Positions 23,505-31,311 of a stretch of 38,056 nt of DNA are shown piece by piece. Both the position numbers and the translations under genes were made by a program. The number at the start of each line of letters is the position of its first letter. Position 1 is the first letter of the stretch. Location: the NCBI RefSeq assembly GCF_900107405.1, contig NZ_FNPV01000012.1, forward strand, positions 1 through 38,056, given 5' to 3'. Under the pieces are notes generated by a model. The model saw only the letters and a program-made list of their open reading frames with translations. It was not told where the DNA came from and searched no databases. The stretch is from Tindallia californiensis. Its GTDB lineage: Bacteria > Bacillota > Clostridia > Peptostreptococcales > Tindalliaceae.

Positions 23505-24680
23505 CTACTGGCCGCCGCCTCCGGCAGCTCCTTCCCTGACTGGATTCAGGATGGCATGTATTTCTTCCTGGGATAATTCGTAGTCATAGTAGGCGGCATA
23601 ATAGCTACGTATTTCTTCTTCCATATCGTAATCGAATAAGTCTGGTTGATTGTGCTGTGCCAACCACTGCAACATTAAGGGAGCGTCGCCGGAAGGGGGG
23701 AACCACCGATAAATGCCCATGGGGATTTTATACACCCTTTTATTCTTCACGGCATGGATTTGGCTCCAATCCTGTCCTTGGATCTCGTTGTTGTAAAAGT
23801 CTTCTGGTTGTAGTGCTGTGAAGTTGGTAATATAAATAATTTCTGGATTCCAATCATAAATTTGTTCCATTTCTACTGGAGCTCTTCCAGTAATCTCCTC
23901 TTCGGCTACATCAATAGCTCCAGTAGTGGTTAACCAGTAATTCCCAAAGAAATTAGCACCGGAGACCAGTGGTTTTCCCTCTACATGGTTAAACAACATC
24001 ATAGCCCGGGGTTTCTCTTCGAGATCTTGCACTTTTTCGGTGATTTCATTTTCAACTTGTAATCCATAATCAATAATTCCCTGGGCCCGGTCTTCCAAGT
24101 CGTAGATTTCGCCTAGCATTTCAATCCAGCTATTGATGGTTTTTAGCACATCACCGTCCGCAATGCCGGTAGTGCCAATGGCTACTGTCCGAATTCCTGC
24201 TTCTTCATATAAGCCTTCCAGGCCAGATTCTGCCCGAATAAATACCAGATCCGGATCCAGCATTAAGAGCTCTTCTATATTGATTTCTTCGCCGCTGGCA
24301 AAGCCAGTTTCGGCTGCCTGCATCCCCGGTGCCAGTACCGACAGCATGGAATGCTCATAAGCACTTTTAGATGCCGGATGCATGCCTACAATGTCCCCAT
24401 CTCTTCCTGTTGCCAGAAAATAGACGGAAGGAAAGGGAAGGATTCGATCCGTAACGACCCGATTTATTTCATCTGGAATTTCCACTTCCCGCCCTAATTG
24501 GTCGATAATGATCCTTCCAGAGGTTTCTCCCCTGTCATTTTCAACTTCTTCAACCTGTTCATTCTGAAGATCCAGTTCGGACTCTGACTGGTTTTCGCTA
24601 CCACTACCAGTACGGCCACAACCGGTGACCAGTGCCAAGATCAATAGTAAGAAAAGTATGTTGCTCCAGCTTTTTTTCAT
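23505..24680 (-). CDS. FecB/BtuF-type substrate-binding lipoprotein, paralog 2
   Basis: A 391-residue PeriBP_2-type binding protein. Signal peptide with lipobox LVTGC near residue 20, then an acidic linker of about 30 residues, then the two-lobed domain beginning IIIDQLGREVEIPDEINRVV. It shares a distinctive C-terminal motif, GxYRWxPPSGDxPLM, and much of its length with the lipoprotein at 30000-31202, so the two are paralogs. ATG 24680 is preferred because GGAGG is 8 bases before it; ATG 24686 is too close. It ends in a Gly-rich tail (GAAGGGG). It lies directly downstream of the nitrogenase-like subunits, 66 bases after the second. It probably delivers a ligand to the single permease of the cluster; the ligand is not known. 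Confidence 0.85.
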   Translation of the reverse strand: MKKSWSNILFLLLILALVTGCGRTGSGSENQSESELDLQNEQVEEVENDRGETSGRIIIDQLGREVEIPDEINRVVTDRILPFPSVYFLATGRDGDIVGMHPASKSAYEHSMLSVLAPGMQAAETGFASGEEINIEELLMLDPDLVFIRAESGLEGLYEEAGIRTVAIGTTGIADGDVLKTINSWIEMLGEIYDLEDRAQGIIDYGLQVENEITEKVQDLEEKPRAMMLFNHVEGKPLVSGANFFGNYWLTTTGAIDVAEEEITGRAPVEMEQIYDWNPEIIYITNFTALQPEDFYNNEIQGQDWSQIHAVKNKRVYKIPMGIYRWFPPSGDAPLMLQWLAQHNQPDLFDYDMEEEIRSYYAAYYDYELSQEEIHAILNPVREGAAGGGGQ

Positions 24681-24746
24681 GTACATTGCCTCCTTGAGGG
24701 ATTTTCATCTTATTTTTTTCTCTCATCACTTCTTTATCCAATAAGC

Positions 24747-25907
24747 TTAACCTAAATTTTTTTCTCTGCTCGCTATCACTGTAGGCTTCAAGCCGGTATA
24801 CAGGACATCATGTCCCCAGGAAATCCGACTGGAAACAGCTAAATGAGGAGCTGAGTAAAAGCTGGTTTTATCTGAAGTGAAAATCGACTGAAAAAAGGGA
24901 TCTCCTACTACCATAGGATAGGAGTAGGTTTCTGCCATAATTTCCAGTTCTTCTTCAGAGCCAATCTGCTTATCGCCTTTTCGGCAATAGGCTTTTTCCA
25001 TCTGAAACAATGAACATACCTGAAGCGATGGCATGGCTTTTTCTTTTTCCAGATAGTCCCGAAAGGCGTTGGCCCATACCTGCTCCCCAATAACAAGACC
25101 GGCAGGTGAGGCCGAGTATTTTTCTTCTCTTCTTTTTACAGGGGCAGAAGGGTTTTTCAGCTGATCGACCAATATTTTGGTGGGTTCTTTTCCTACAGGA
25201 ACGCCTACCACATAGGGCATGTCGTATTGCTGTTTTAGGTATTTTGCCGCCTTCAGTCCTGAAATCGAAATCACTAGGTTCACTTCTGCATTTAAGCTTC
25301 TTTTAATGCTCTCCAACCCCTGACCATCCATGCCCCAAATGCTGTTCACCCGTTGACCGTGACTTTCCAAAGCTTCTTTGATTTCCATTACCTGATTAAG
25401 GCTCCAGTAATCCATGGGCGTTGCTCCCAGAATATTCACCGCACCCTGGGCTGGTTGTTCGGAGGAAGCCCAGTTTTTGGCGATGGTTTCAAAGGCCAGC
25501 GCCGATCCTTTTTCATAGGTTTCAATACCGGTGGTATTTAGCGGAATTACCGGAATGGATTTTTCCGCCATTACCATTTTGGAAATACTTTCGTGATCAC
25601 TGGCAATTACGGCTGAAGTTGGTGTTCCTAAAATCACAATAAACTGGATATTTTCTCTGATTTGTGCTTTTCTTATCTTTTCCAGTAACACCTCTTCATC
25701 TCCGGTAATGGCATGGATTTCCCGCAATCCTGAGCTGAAGATATGGGAAGGTTCTTCAAAAAAGCGGGGTTCGTCGTAGCCCGTCACATTTCCTATGCAG
25801 CCATCGGCTCCGTTAAGAATAATCACTCCTCCCAGGGAATAGAAAGCGGCACTGGCTCCGGAATAGTCCGGTGCCAGTGGGGGCAGTTTGGTTAGTATGG
25901 TTTTCAT
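24747..25907 (-). CDS. Nitrogenase component 1-like subunit (K/BchZ-like position)
   Basis: A 386-residue protein with the oxidoreductase/nitrogenase component 1 fold. The N-terminus reads LPPLAPDYSGASAAFYSLGG and then GADGCIGNVTGYDEP with the sole N-terminal cysteine, C37. Where nitrogenase subunits have the last cluster cysteine (STC-x-DD type) this protein reads LGTPTSAVIASD, so that ligand is lost. Further cysteines at about 308 and 319 lie in the C-terminal domain. It follows the D-like subunit by 11 bases (AAGGAGGAAAAGA before ATG), consistent with a heterotetramer. It is shorter than NifK (about 510-520) and lacks its N-terminal extension. No cofactor-binding residues of MoFe nitrogenase are evident. 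Confidence 0.82.
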   Translation of the reverse strand: MKTILTKLPPLAPDYSGASAAFYSLGGVIILNGADGCIGNVTGYDEPRFFEEPSHIFSSGLREIHAITGDEEVLLEKIRKAQIRENIQFIVILGTPTSAVIASDHESISKMVMAEKSIPVIPLNTTGIETYEKGSALAFETIAKNWASSEQPAQGAVNILGATPMDYWSLNQVMEIKEALESHGQRVNSIWGMDGQGLESIKRSLNAEVNLVISISGLKAAKYLKQQYDMPYVVGVPVGKEPTKILVDQLKNPSAPVKRREEKYSASPAGLVIGEQVWANAFRDYLEKEKAMPSLQVCSLFQMEKAYCRKGDKQIGSEEELEIMAETYSYPMVVGDPFFQSIFTSDKTSFYSAPHLAVSSRISWGHDVLYTGLKPTVIASREKNLG

Positions 25908-25918
25908 TCTTTTCCTCC

Positions 25919-27238
25919 TTATATCACCAGGTTTGCCTGATAAATTCGCTGTATCAAGTCGCCTTCATAGGGTTTGGCATGAATCAAGCGATGAATCAGT
26001 GTTTTTGCTCCCTGATAGCCGTAAAGACTTTCTTCAAAAGGCAGTTCAGTAAGATGCTTTACATCAAAATAGGCGGCGGCATCCAGGCCAATCCCATAGT
26101 CCAGTTGTTCCAGCCCGCCCTCTACACTGGACAGGCTTGGTTCCAGATTAGGGATAATCTGAAGATGGGCTGCGTTTTCTGCTAACCACTCCACATAAGG
26201 TTTCTCCGAAGGGTGAACGGCTTTTGCCAGTACATACCGAAGGTCCATCTTCTGTTCTACTAGAAATTTTGCCAGTTCAAAGGGCCGGGCATTGATGGTA
26301 GCACCGATGGCGACGGTTTTTCCTTCCAAGGGTTTCCGGTTTTGTTCCAGAAAAGCCTCCACGGCTTTTTCTTCTTTTTCAAAGGCCAGCGACAGTCCCA
26401 GCGCCTCTTCTATTTTGCGGTACTGCCGGCTGGTTTCTTCTGGTTGAAAACAGCTAAGTACTTCCAGGTAACTCATGCCTGTTTTCTTTTCCAGAGACTT
26501 TACGGCATAAGCACCTCCTGGAGCTACCAATAAATTCATTTTGTGGTTGGCCATGGTCTGAAATTTACTCAGTTCTTTGTAATCTGTGATATGCTTTAGC
26601 TGATAACCACCGGCTTCATGAAGCAGGGAATGAATTTCTGAATTTTTGTCCACCGCTGCAAAGGAACCAATGGTGTTCAAATAGCGTTCTCGCTTAATGC
26701 CCATTAAGGGTTTTTTCTGTAAGTAGGCGTACATGCTGTCCTGCACCATTAGCTCTGGTGGTTTAACGGTTTCTGACATAATGGGATTCATTTTTGCCCG
26801 CACCATAGGAATCTGGTGCTTTTCTTCCGCTACACGTAAAAGGCTATCAAAATCCATTCCTAACAAATCATCAATACAGGTGGAAAAAATCATCATGCCT
26901 TTTGGTTTTTCTTTGTGAATAAGATGTTCGATGGCTTCGCCTATGCGTTCTTCATAACTTCCCATCACTACTTCGGCTTCTTCGATCAGTAAATACCTGA
27001 CTTTTTGGTTATCGCCGGTCTGGAAGGAAGCGATGCCCCCATGCCGACCACATCCTACGGGAATCACAAATAGGATAAGAATTTCCGGCACCAGGCAGGC
27101 GGCCCGTACAACGCCCCAGCCGCCTCCGGAAGGAGCACAGTAATGAAGGGCACTTTTTCGGTTGGTGTTGTTTCTTCTGGTAGCTACTTCCTCTAACAAA
27201 TTGCCTACGGGAATGCTATAGGGTTTCCATGGTTTCAT
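25919..27238 (-). CDS. Nitrogenase component 1-like subunit (D/BchY-like position)
   Basis: A 439-residue protein of the nitrogenase component 1 family. Three N-terminal cysteines have the spacing of cluster ligands in NifD/BchN/BchY: C34 in HYCAPSGGG, C63 in PVGCGRHGG and C121 in FSTCIDDLLG (the typical 'STC.dDliG' motif); C48 is an extra. The later Rossmann-like domains include KTVAIGATINARPFELAKFL. I see no equivalents of the NifD cysteine and histidine that hold the FeMo cofactor, so it is unlikely to fix nitrogen. ATG 27238 overlaps the NifH-like stop by four bases (ATGA), so Fe protein and this subunit are coupled. It is expected to pair with the K-like subunit downstream and accept electrons from the NifH-like protein. 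Confidence 0.84.
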   Translation of the reverse strand: MKPWKPYSIPVGNLLEEVATRRNNTNRKSALHYCAPSGGGWGVVRAACLVPEILILFVIPVGCGRHGGIASFQTGDNQKVRYLLIEEAEVVMGSYEERIGEAIEHLIHKEKPKGMMIFSTCIDDLLGMDFDSLLRVAEEKHQIPMVRAKMNPIMSETVKPPELMVQDSMYAYLQKKPLMGIKRERYLNTIGSFAAVDKNSEIHSLLHEAGGYQLKHITDYKELSKFQTMANHKMNLLVAPGGAYAVKSLEKKTGMSYLEVLSCFQPEETSRQYRKIEEALGLSLAFEKEEKAVEAFLEQNRKPLEGKTVAIGATINARPFELAKFLVEQKMDLRYVLAKAVHPSEKPYVEWLAENAAHLQIIPNLEPSLSSVEGGLEQLDYGIGLDAAAYFDVKHLTELPFEESLYGYQGAKTLIHRLIHAKPYEGDLIQRIYQANLVI

Positions 27239-28038
27239 GCCAACACCTTCTTTTCTAATGGGTTAGAAGTTGAAAGGGGTTGCTTCGCTGCCGGAGGATG
27301 AATCAGGGTATCGGCAATTTCAAAAATCCGCTTTGATACCGGCAGGCTAGGATCTCCTTCAATAACCGTTTTATTCTGTTCTTCATAGGTTTGAATGGCG
27401 GCGTCTCTTTCCACGATGCCAATCACCTCCGTATCAGCACTTTCCGCAAAATCTCGGACAAGGGTTTCTTCATTATCGATGTTTCGTTTGTTTAGAATCA
27501 ATCCTCGAAGTGTGGCGTAATTTCTGTCCTTATAATGGTCCATGGCCATTTTAATGTTTCCGGCGGCAAAGAGAGCCATTTTTTCTCCAGAGGTAATGAT
27601 TACCACTTCCTCTGCATAGCCATTGCGGATAGGCATGGCAAAACCGCCACAAACCACATCGCCCAACACGTCGTACAGAACAAAGTCCGGTTGATACATC
27701 TCAAAAGCGTCCAGTTCATTCAGTAGTTCAAAAGCGGTTACAATCCCTCTTCCCGCACATCCTGTCCCGGGTTTTGGACCGCCGGCTTCAAAGCAGACAA
27801 TGCCTTTGTATCCCATAGTGGCAATGTCCTGAATCCGGTCACAATCTCCTTTTTCCAATAAATAGTTAACAATCGGAACGGCTTTTTCACCGCCTGTTAG
27901 GTTCATGGTAGAATCTGCTTTAGGATCGCAACCAATCTGCATCACCCGATACCCTCTGGATGCTATCGCGGCGGCAATGCTACTGGTAAGCGTTGACTTA
28001 CCAATACCGCCTTTTCCATAAAATGCAATCTTCCTCAC
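27235..28038 (-). CDS. NifH-like Fe protein (nitrogenase-like reductase ATPase)
   Basis: A 267-residue protein with all the hallmarks of NifH/BchL/CfbC iron proteins: P-loop YGKGGIGKST (7-16), GCDPKADST (36-44), the cluster cysteines C94 in GTGCAGRG and C130 in VVCGGFAMP, and R97. It would form a homodimer bridged by one [4Fe-4S] cluster and pass electrons with ATP hydrolysis. It is slightly shorter than NifH. A GTG at 28038 is the start: AAAGGAGGCAGTATA precedes it and it overlaps the TAG of the upstream ATPase by one base; the longer open frame is rejected. It is followed by the two component 1-like subunits. No nifB, nifE/N, nifS or nifV is visible, arguing against nitrogen fixation. Confidence 0.88.
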   Translation of the reverse strand: MRKIAFYGKGGIGKSTLTSSIAAAIASRGYRVMQIGCDPKADSTMNLTGGEKAVPIVNYLLEKGDCDRIQDIATMGYKGIVCFEAGGPKPGTGCAGRGIVTAFELLNELDAFEMYQPDFVLYDVLGDVVCGGFAMPIRNGYAEEVVIITSGEKMALFAAGNIKMAMDHYKDRNYATLRGLILNKRNIDNEETLVRDFAESADTEVIGIVERDAAIQTYEEQNKTVIEGDPSLPVSKRIFEIADTLIHPPAAKQPLSTSNPLEKKVLA

Positions 28039-28835
28039 TATACTGCCTCCTTTGATATACGAAGGGGAAAAATTCGTTGGTGTTTCTTCTCTTCTTCTTG
28101 CCACTCCACCATTTGGCTATCTACATGGAAGTAGGCGCGGATTTTCTCATCATTAATCAAATCCGATGCTTCCCCAAAACTCTTCTGATCATCCTGCCCC
28201 AACAATAGTGCTTTTCCACCTAATCGCAGCGCATGATTAGGGTAATGTGTGTTGATAATAATGGTTAACGCCAGTTCTTCTCTTAAGCGTTCCAGCAGAT
28301 CCAGAATCATCAGCTGGTTTTTCATGTCCAAATTTGATTCCGGTTCATCCAGCACCAGTACCTCCGGCTGATTAACAATGGCTCGGGCCATTAATACCAG
28401 TTGGAGCTGACCACCACTGATCTGGCGGGTGGAACGGTGGGTCAAGTTTTCGATCCCTACTTTTCGGATAGCTTCTTTGGCCATCGCTATGTCGTGGGAA
28501 GATGGTTTTGAATAAAGGCCTATGCTGGATGCCCTTCCCAATAAAACCATGTCCAATACAGAATAGGGAAAAATAATATGCTTTGCCTGGGGTACGTAGC
28601 TGACTCGTTGAAAAAATTCTTTCGGAGCATAGGCTGGAATTGAAATACCGTCTAAAAGGACTTCACCACTTTTTAAGGCTTGAAAGCCCATCAAGCATTT
28701 AATCAATGTGGTTTTTCCAACACCGTTGGGACCCAGAATCGATAAGGTTTCTCCCTTTGAAAGCTCCCAGCTTACCTCCTGAAAGATAAGCTGGTTTTTC
28801 TTATACTCAAAAGATGCCTGTTTCATTTCAATCAT
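28038..28835 (-). CDS. FecE/BtuD-type ABC importer ATPase
   Basis: A 265-residue importer ATPase: Walker A GPNGVGKT (35-42), signature ISGGQLQLV, Walker B VLVLDEPESNLD, switch region INTHYPNHAL. In DEPESNLD the usual Thr is replaced by Glu, a common variant. The C-terminal 25 residues are highly charged (EEEKKHQR). ATG 28835 overlaps the permease stop by 8 bases, and its own stop overlaps the NifH-like GTG by one base, so importer and reductase are translationally linked. This is a strong sign that the imported ligand and the reductase belong together. Confidence 0.86.
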   Translation of the reverse strand: MIEMKQASFEYKKNQLIFQEVSWELSKGETLSILGPNGVGKTTLIKCLMGFQALKSGEVLLDGISIPAYAPKEFFQRVSYVPQAKHIIFPYSVLDMVLLGRASSIGLYSKPSSHDIAMAKEAIRKVGIENLTHRSTRQISGGQLQLVLMARAIVNQPEVLVLDEPESNLDMKNQLMILDLLERLREELALTIIINTHYPNHALRLGGKALLLGQDDQKSFGEASDLINDEKIRAYFHVDSQMVEWQEEEKKHQRIFPLRISKEAV

Positions 28836-29847
28836 GCCATCGACCTCCTGTTCTTCTTAACAACAATGCAAAAAAAGGTGCTCCAATAATAGCCGTTAAT
28901 ACGGAAAGGGGGATTTCCGCTGCTGTAACAGAGCGAGCCATGGTGTCAATGACCAGCAGATAAATACCACCTAGCAAAATGGTTGCCGGTATTAACACCC
29001 GATGTTCATGTCCCACTATCATTCGAGCAAAATGAGGAATGACTAGCCCTACGAAACCAATGATTCCGGATAGTGATACGGCTACTGCCGTAATCATAGT
29101 GGTAGCTCCGATAATCATACTTCGTAGTAATTTCAAATTAACCCCCATCGAATGAGCTTCTTCTTCGGATAAGGAGAGTACATTCAGATGCCATCGGATG
29201 CACCAGATCATCAGAATCCCGATACCAATCAGTGGTATACCTATTTTCAGATCATTAAGACTGGTGCCGCCCAGGCTTCCCATCAACCAGTAGACAATGC
29301 TAGGAAGTTTTTCTTCCGGATCAGCCACATATTGAATAAAGGAGATGAGCGCCTGAAACAGTGCTCCCACAATAACACCGGCCAACACCAGCATATAGAG
29401 CTGTACCCCTTTTTTCGAATGACCTATTTTATAGGTAATGCCAATAGCAATCATTCCGAAAAGAATCGCCAGCCCTTGAATCACAAAATGATTTTCTGAT
29501 AAAAGAATCCCTAATGCCGCACCAAATCCGGCTCCGTAGGAAACTCCGAGTACATGGCTGCTGACCAGAGGATTGGCAAACAAGGCCTGCAATGCGGCAC
29601 CGGAAACAGATAGCCCGGCACCGATTAATACAGCCAGTAGAATTCGAGGAACCCGAATACTCCAGATCACCGTTTTTTCCACTTCTGTCCATCCTGGCTC
29701 CAGATTAAAAACAGGCGATAGCAGGATCGACAATACCCGATCAAAGGGAATCATATACCTTCCAATTCCCGCTGCTCCCATCATGCACAGGGCTAAGATC
29801 AGAGCAAACCCTATCATCATTTTCTTAGGATGTCTTCTTGTCTGCAT
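28828..29847 (-). CDS. FecCD-type ABC importer permease
   Basis: A 339-residue permease with around ten helices. Family sequence is visible in VLIGAGLSVSGAALQALFANPLVSSHVLGVS and in SGIIGFVGLVIPHFARMIVG, the ATPase-contacting loop. It is a paralog of the permease at 7636-8691. Such permeases import iron-siderophores, heme, cobalamin or related metal complexes. ATG 29847 follows CAGGAGAATACC. It is separated from the first lipoprotein gene by a 152-base gap with short repeats, and overlaps the ATPase gene. Confidence 0.87.
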   Translation of the reverse strand: MQTRRHPKKMMIGFALILALCMMGAAGIGRYMIPFDRVLSILLSPVFNLEPGWTEVEKTVIWSIRVPRILLAVLIGAGLSVSGAALQALFANPLVSSHVLGVSYGAGFGAALGILLSENHFVIQGLAILFGMIAIGITYKIGHSKKGVQLYMLVLAGVIVGALFQALISFIQYVADPEEKLPSIVYWLMGSLGGTSLNDLKIGIPLIGIGILMIWCIRWHLNVLSLSEEEAHSMGVNLKLLRSMIIGATTMITAVAVSLSGIIGFVGLVIPHFARMIVGHEHRVLIPATILLGGIYLLVIDTMARSVTAAEIPLSVLTAIIGAPFFALLLRRTGGRWHD

Positions 29848-29873
29848 GGTATTCTCCTGTCTTTTTTATTATT

Positions 29874-29979
29874 ACTTGGATTGTCACTTGGATTGTTGCT
29901 TTTAATCATTTTAGTTCTTGTGATCATTCTGTCCCAATGATTCCACGAGAATTTCACAAGGGTTTCCCAAGGATTCCAC
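29874..29979. repeat. Short direct repeats in the lipoprotein-permease gap
   Basis: ACTTGGATTGT occurs twice in tandem (29874-29897). TCCCAATGATTCCAC (29932-29946) and TCCCAAGGATTCCAC (29965-29979) differ at one base and are 33 bases apart. The second set can contribute to small hairpins such as CCAAG-GATTCCA-CTTGG. They occupy the only sizeable gap in the first half of the cluster and may affect relative expression of the binding protein. Confidence 0.5.
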
Positions 29980-29999
29980 TTGGCTTTACAGTGGATATT

Positions 30000-31202
30000 T
30001 TATCGCTGCCTACTAAGACCGGAGGTGCCCTCGGATGTTTCCGACAGTGGGTTTAAGATGCCTATTACCTGTTCTTCTGTCAGATCAAAATCATGAAACT
30101 CCCGGTAATAGGTTTTCACTTCCTGCTCCATATCATAAGAAAACAGTTCTGGATGCTGATGCAAGGCCATCCATTTCATCATTAGAGGAACATCACCACT
30201 TGGCGGGTACCACCGATAAACCCCTACCGGCACTTTATATACCCGCCGATTTTTCACCGCATCCACCTGACTCCAATCCTGACCTTCAATGGTATTGTCA
30301 TAAAGATCCTGGGGCGTTGTTGCCGTAAAACTGGTAATAAAAATCATCTCCGGATTCCATTGATAAATTTGCTCCATATTAACGGCTGCCGTCACGTCAA
30401 TTTCCTTGGCAACGTTGACACCGCCCGTACTTTCGATCCAAACATCTCCATAGTGACCGGCACCAGGCACAATGATTTCCTGATTATCATGGCGGAATAG
30501 AAATAAGCTTCGTGGCTTTTCTTCTTCCTCCAGTTCAGACGTTACTTTTCCAATTTCCTGCGATACTTTTGAACCGTAATCAATCACTTCACCAACCTGA
30601 TCTTGCTGGTTAAAGACTTCTCCCATAATTTCCAACCAGCTCTGTAAGGTCAAGAGAGCATCTCCATCTCCCTGGGTGTTTACTCCAATGGCTGTAATAC
30701 CAGCTTCTTCCAATTGTTTTGTCTGATTAGCATAATCCGCCCAATAAAACACCACATCCGGATCTAACTTCAATAATTCTTCAATATTAATGTCTGTTCC
30801 TTCAATAAATCCAGAGGGAACCTCCAACAGTTCCGGGTACATTTCTCCCATAATGGAGTTTTCGATGGCACCTCTAGAACCGGGATGCATTCCGGCTACT
30901 TTGGAAATCGGCTCTCCTGTAATGGCATAGATGCTAGGGAAGGGCAAAGCGGTCATGACAACCCGCTCAATATCGTCTGGAATTTCCACTAAACGACCAC
31001 TTTGATCCATAATGGTTCTGATGGCCACCACGTCCTGTTCGGCTTCTACAGCTTCCTCTTCTGTGGATTCTCCTGCGACCTTATCCGCTGATTCGGTTCC
31101 AGAATGACCGGAACCACAGCCAATCAGAAAGATAAGCAGTAAAGCAAACGCCACCGCTACCAGTCTTTTACTGAAAATTTTCCTTCTTTTTTCTCTGTTC
31201 AT
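30000..31202 (-). CDS. FecB/BtuF-type substrate-binding lipoprotein, paralog 1
   Basis: A 400-residue PeriBP_2-type protein and the first gene of the nitrogenase-like cluster. Arg/Lys-rich N-terminus, hydrophobic stretch and lipobox LIGC near residue 30, then an acidic linker. The core begins TIMDQSGRLVEIPDDIERVV. GVYRWYPPSGDVPLM near the C-terminus matches the second lipoprotein (23505-24680), as do LDPDVVFYWAD-type segments. ATG 31202 follows TAGGAG at 8 bases; the GTG at 31211 lies inside that site and is rejected. Promoter elements and a Fur-like palindrome lie directly upstream. Ligand not known; a metal complex or metallophore is likely from the family. Confidence 0.86.
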   Translation of the reverse strand: MNREKRRKIFSKRLVAVAFALLLIFLIGCGSGHSGTESADKVAGESTEEEAVEAEQDVVAIRTIMDQSGRLVEIPDDIERVVMTALPFPSIYAITGEPISKVAGMHPGSRGAIENSIMGEMYPELLEVPSGFIEGTDINIEELLKLDPDVVFYWADYANQTKQLEEAGITAIGVNTQGDGDALLTLQSWLEIMGEVFNQQDQVGEVIDYGSKVSQEIGKVTSELEEEEKPRSLFLFRHDNQEIIVPGAGHYGDVWIESTGGVNVAKEIDVTAAVNMEQIYQWNPEMIFITSFTATTPQDLYDNTIEGQDWSQVDAVKNRRVYKVPVGVYRWYPPSGDVPLMMKWMALHQHPELFSYDMEQEVKTYYREFHDFDLTEEQVIGILNPLSETSEGTSGLSRQR

Positions 31203-31223
31203 TATCAACACTCCTATCTGCTA

Positions 31224-31252
31224 TTGATTCTCAATATCAACTGGATTATAAT
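31224..31252 (+). promoter_or_regulatory. Promoter of the Crp/Fnr-like regulator
   Basis: TTGATT (31224-31229), a 17-base spacer and a perfect TATAAT (31247-31252) make a strong vegetative promoter ending 60 bases before the regulator's start. Confidence 0.75.
31225..31239. promoter_or_regulatory. Fur-like palindrome in the divergent promoter region
   Basis: On the minus strand this reads TGATATTGAGAATCA and matches 11 of the 14 informative bases of the Firmicute Fur/PerR-type 7-1-7 pattern TGATAAT-N-ATTATCA. It lies between the promoter and start of the first lipoprotein gene and overlaps the -35 box of the Crp-like gene, so a repressor could act on both. An alternative is a half-site pair (TTGAT...ATCAA, 7-base spacing) for the Crp/Fnr regulator itself. 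Confidence 0.5.
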
Positions 31253-31278
31253 ATAGGTGTCTGTTGAAAACTATCCAA
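31250..31278 (-). promoter_or_regulatory. Promoter of the nitrogenase-like cluster
   Basis: On the minus strand TTGGAT (31273-31278), 17 bases and TATATT (31250-31255) form a plausible promoter with a weak -35. Its -10 box overlaps the -10 box of the divergent regulator, so the two promoters compete or are co-regulated. The weak -35 would fit activator dependence. Confidence 0.55.
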
Positions 31279-31311
31279 TATCGAACAGTTTTTTTGTAAA
31301 GGGGAATGATC

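Noticed and set aside
25919-28038. True nitrogenase (nifHDK)
   Set aside because: Subunits are short, FeMo-cofactor ligands and the P-cluster cysteine set are incomplete, and no nif assembly genes are present.
29874-29979. CRISPR-like array in the lipoprotein-permease gap
   Set aside because: The repeats are two short unrelated pairs with irregular spacing and no cas genes.
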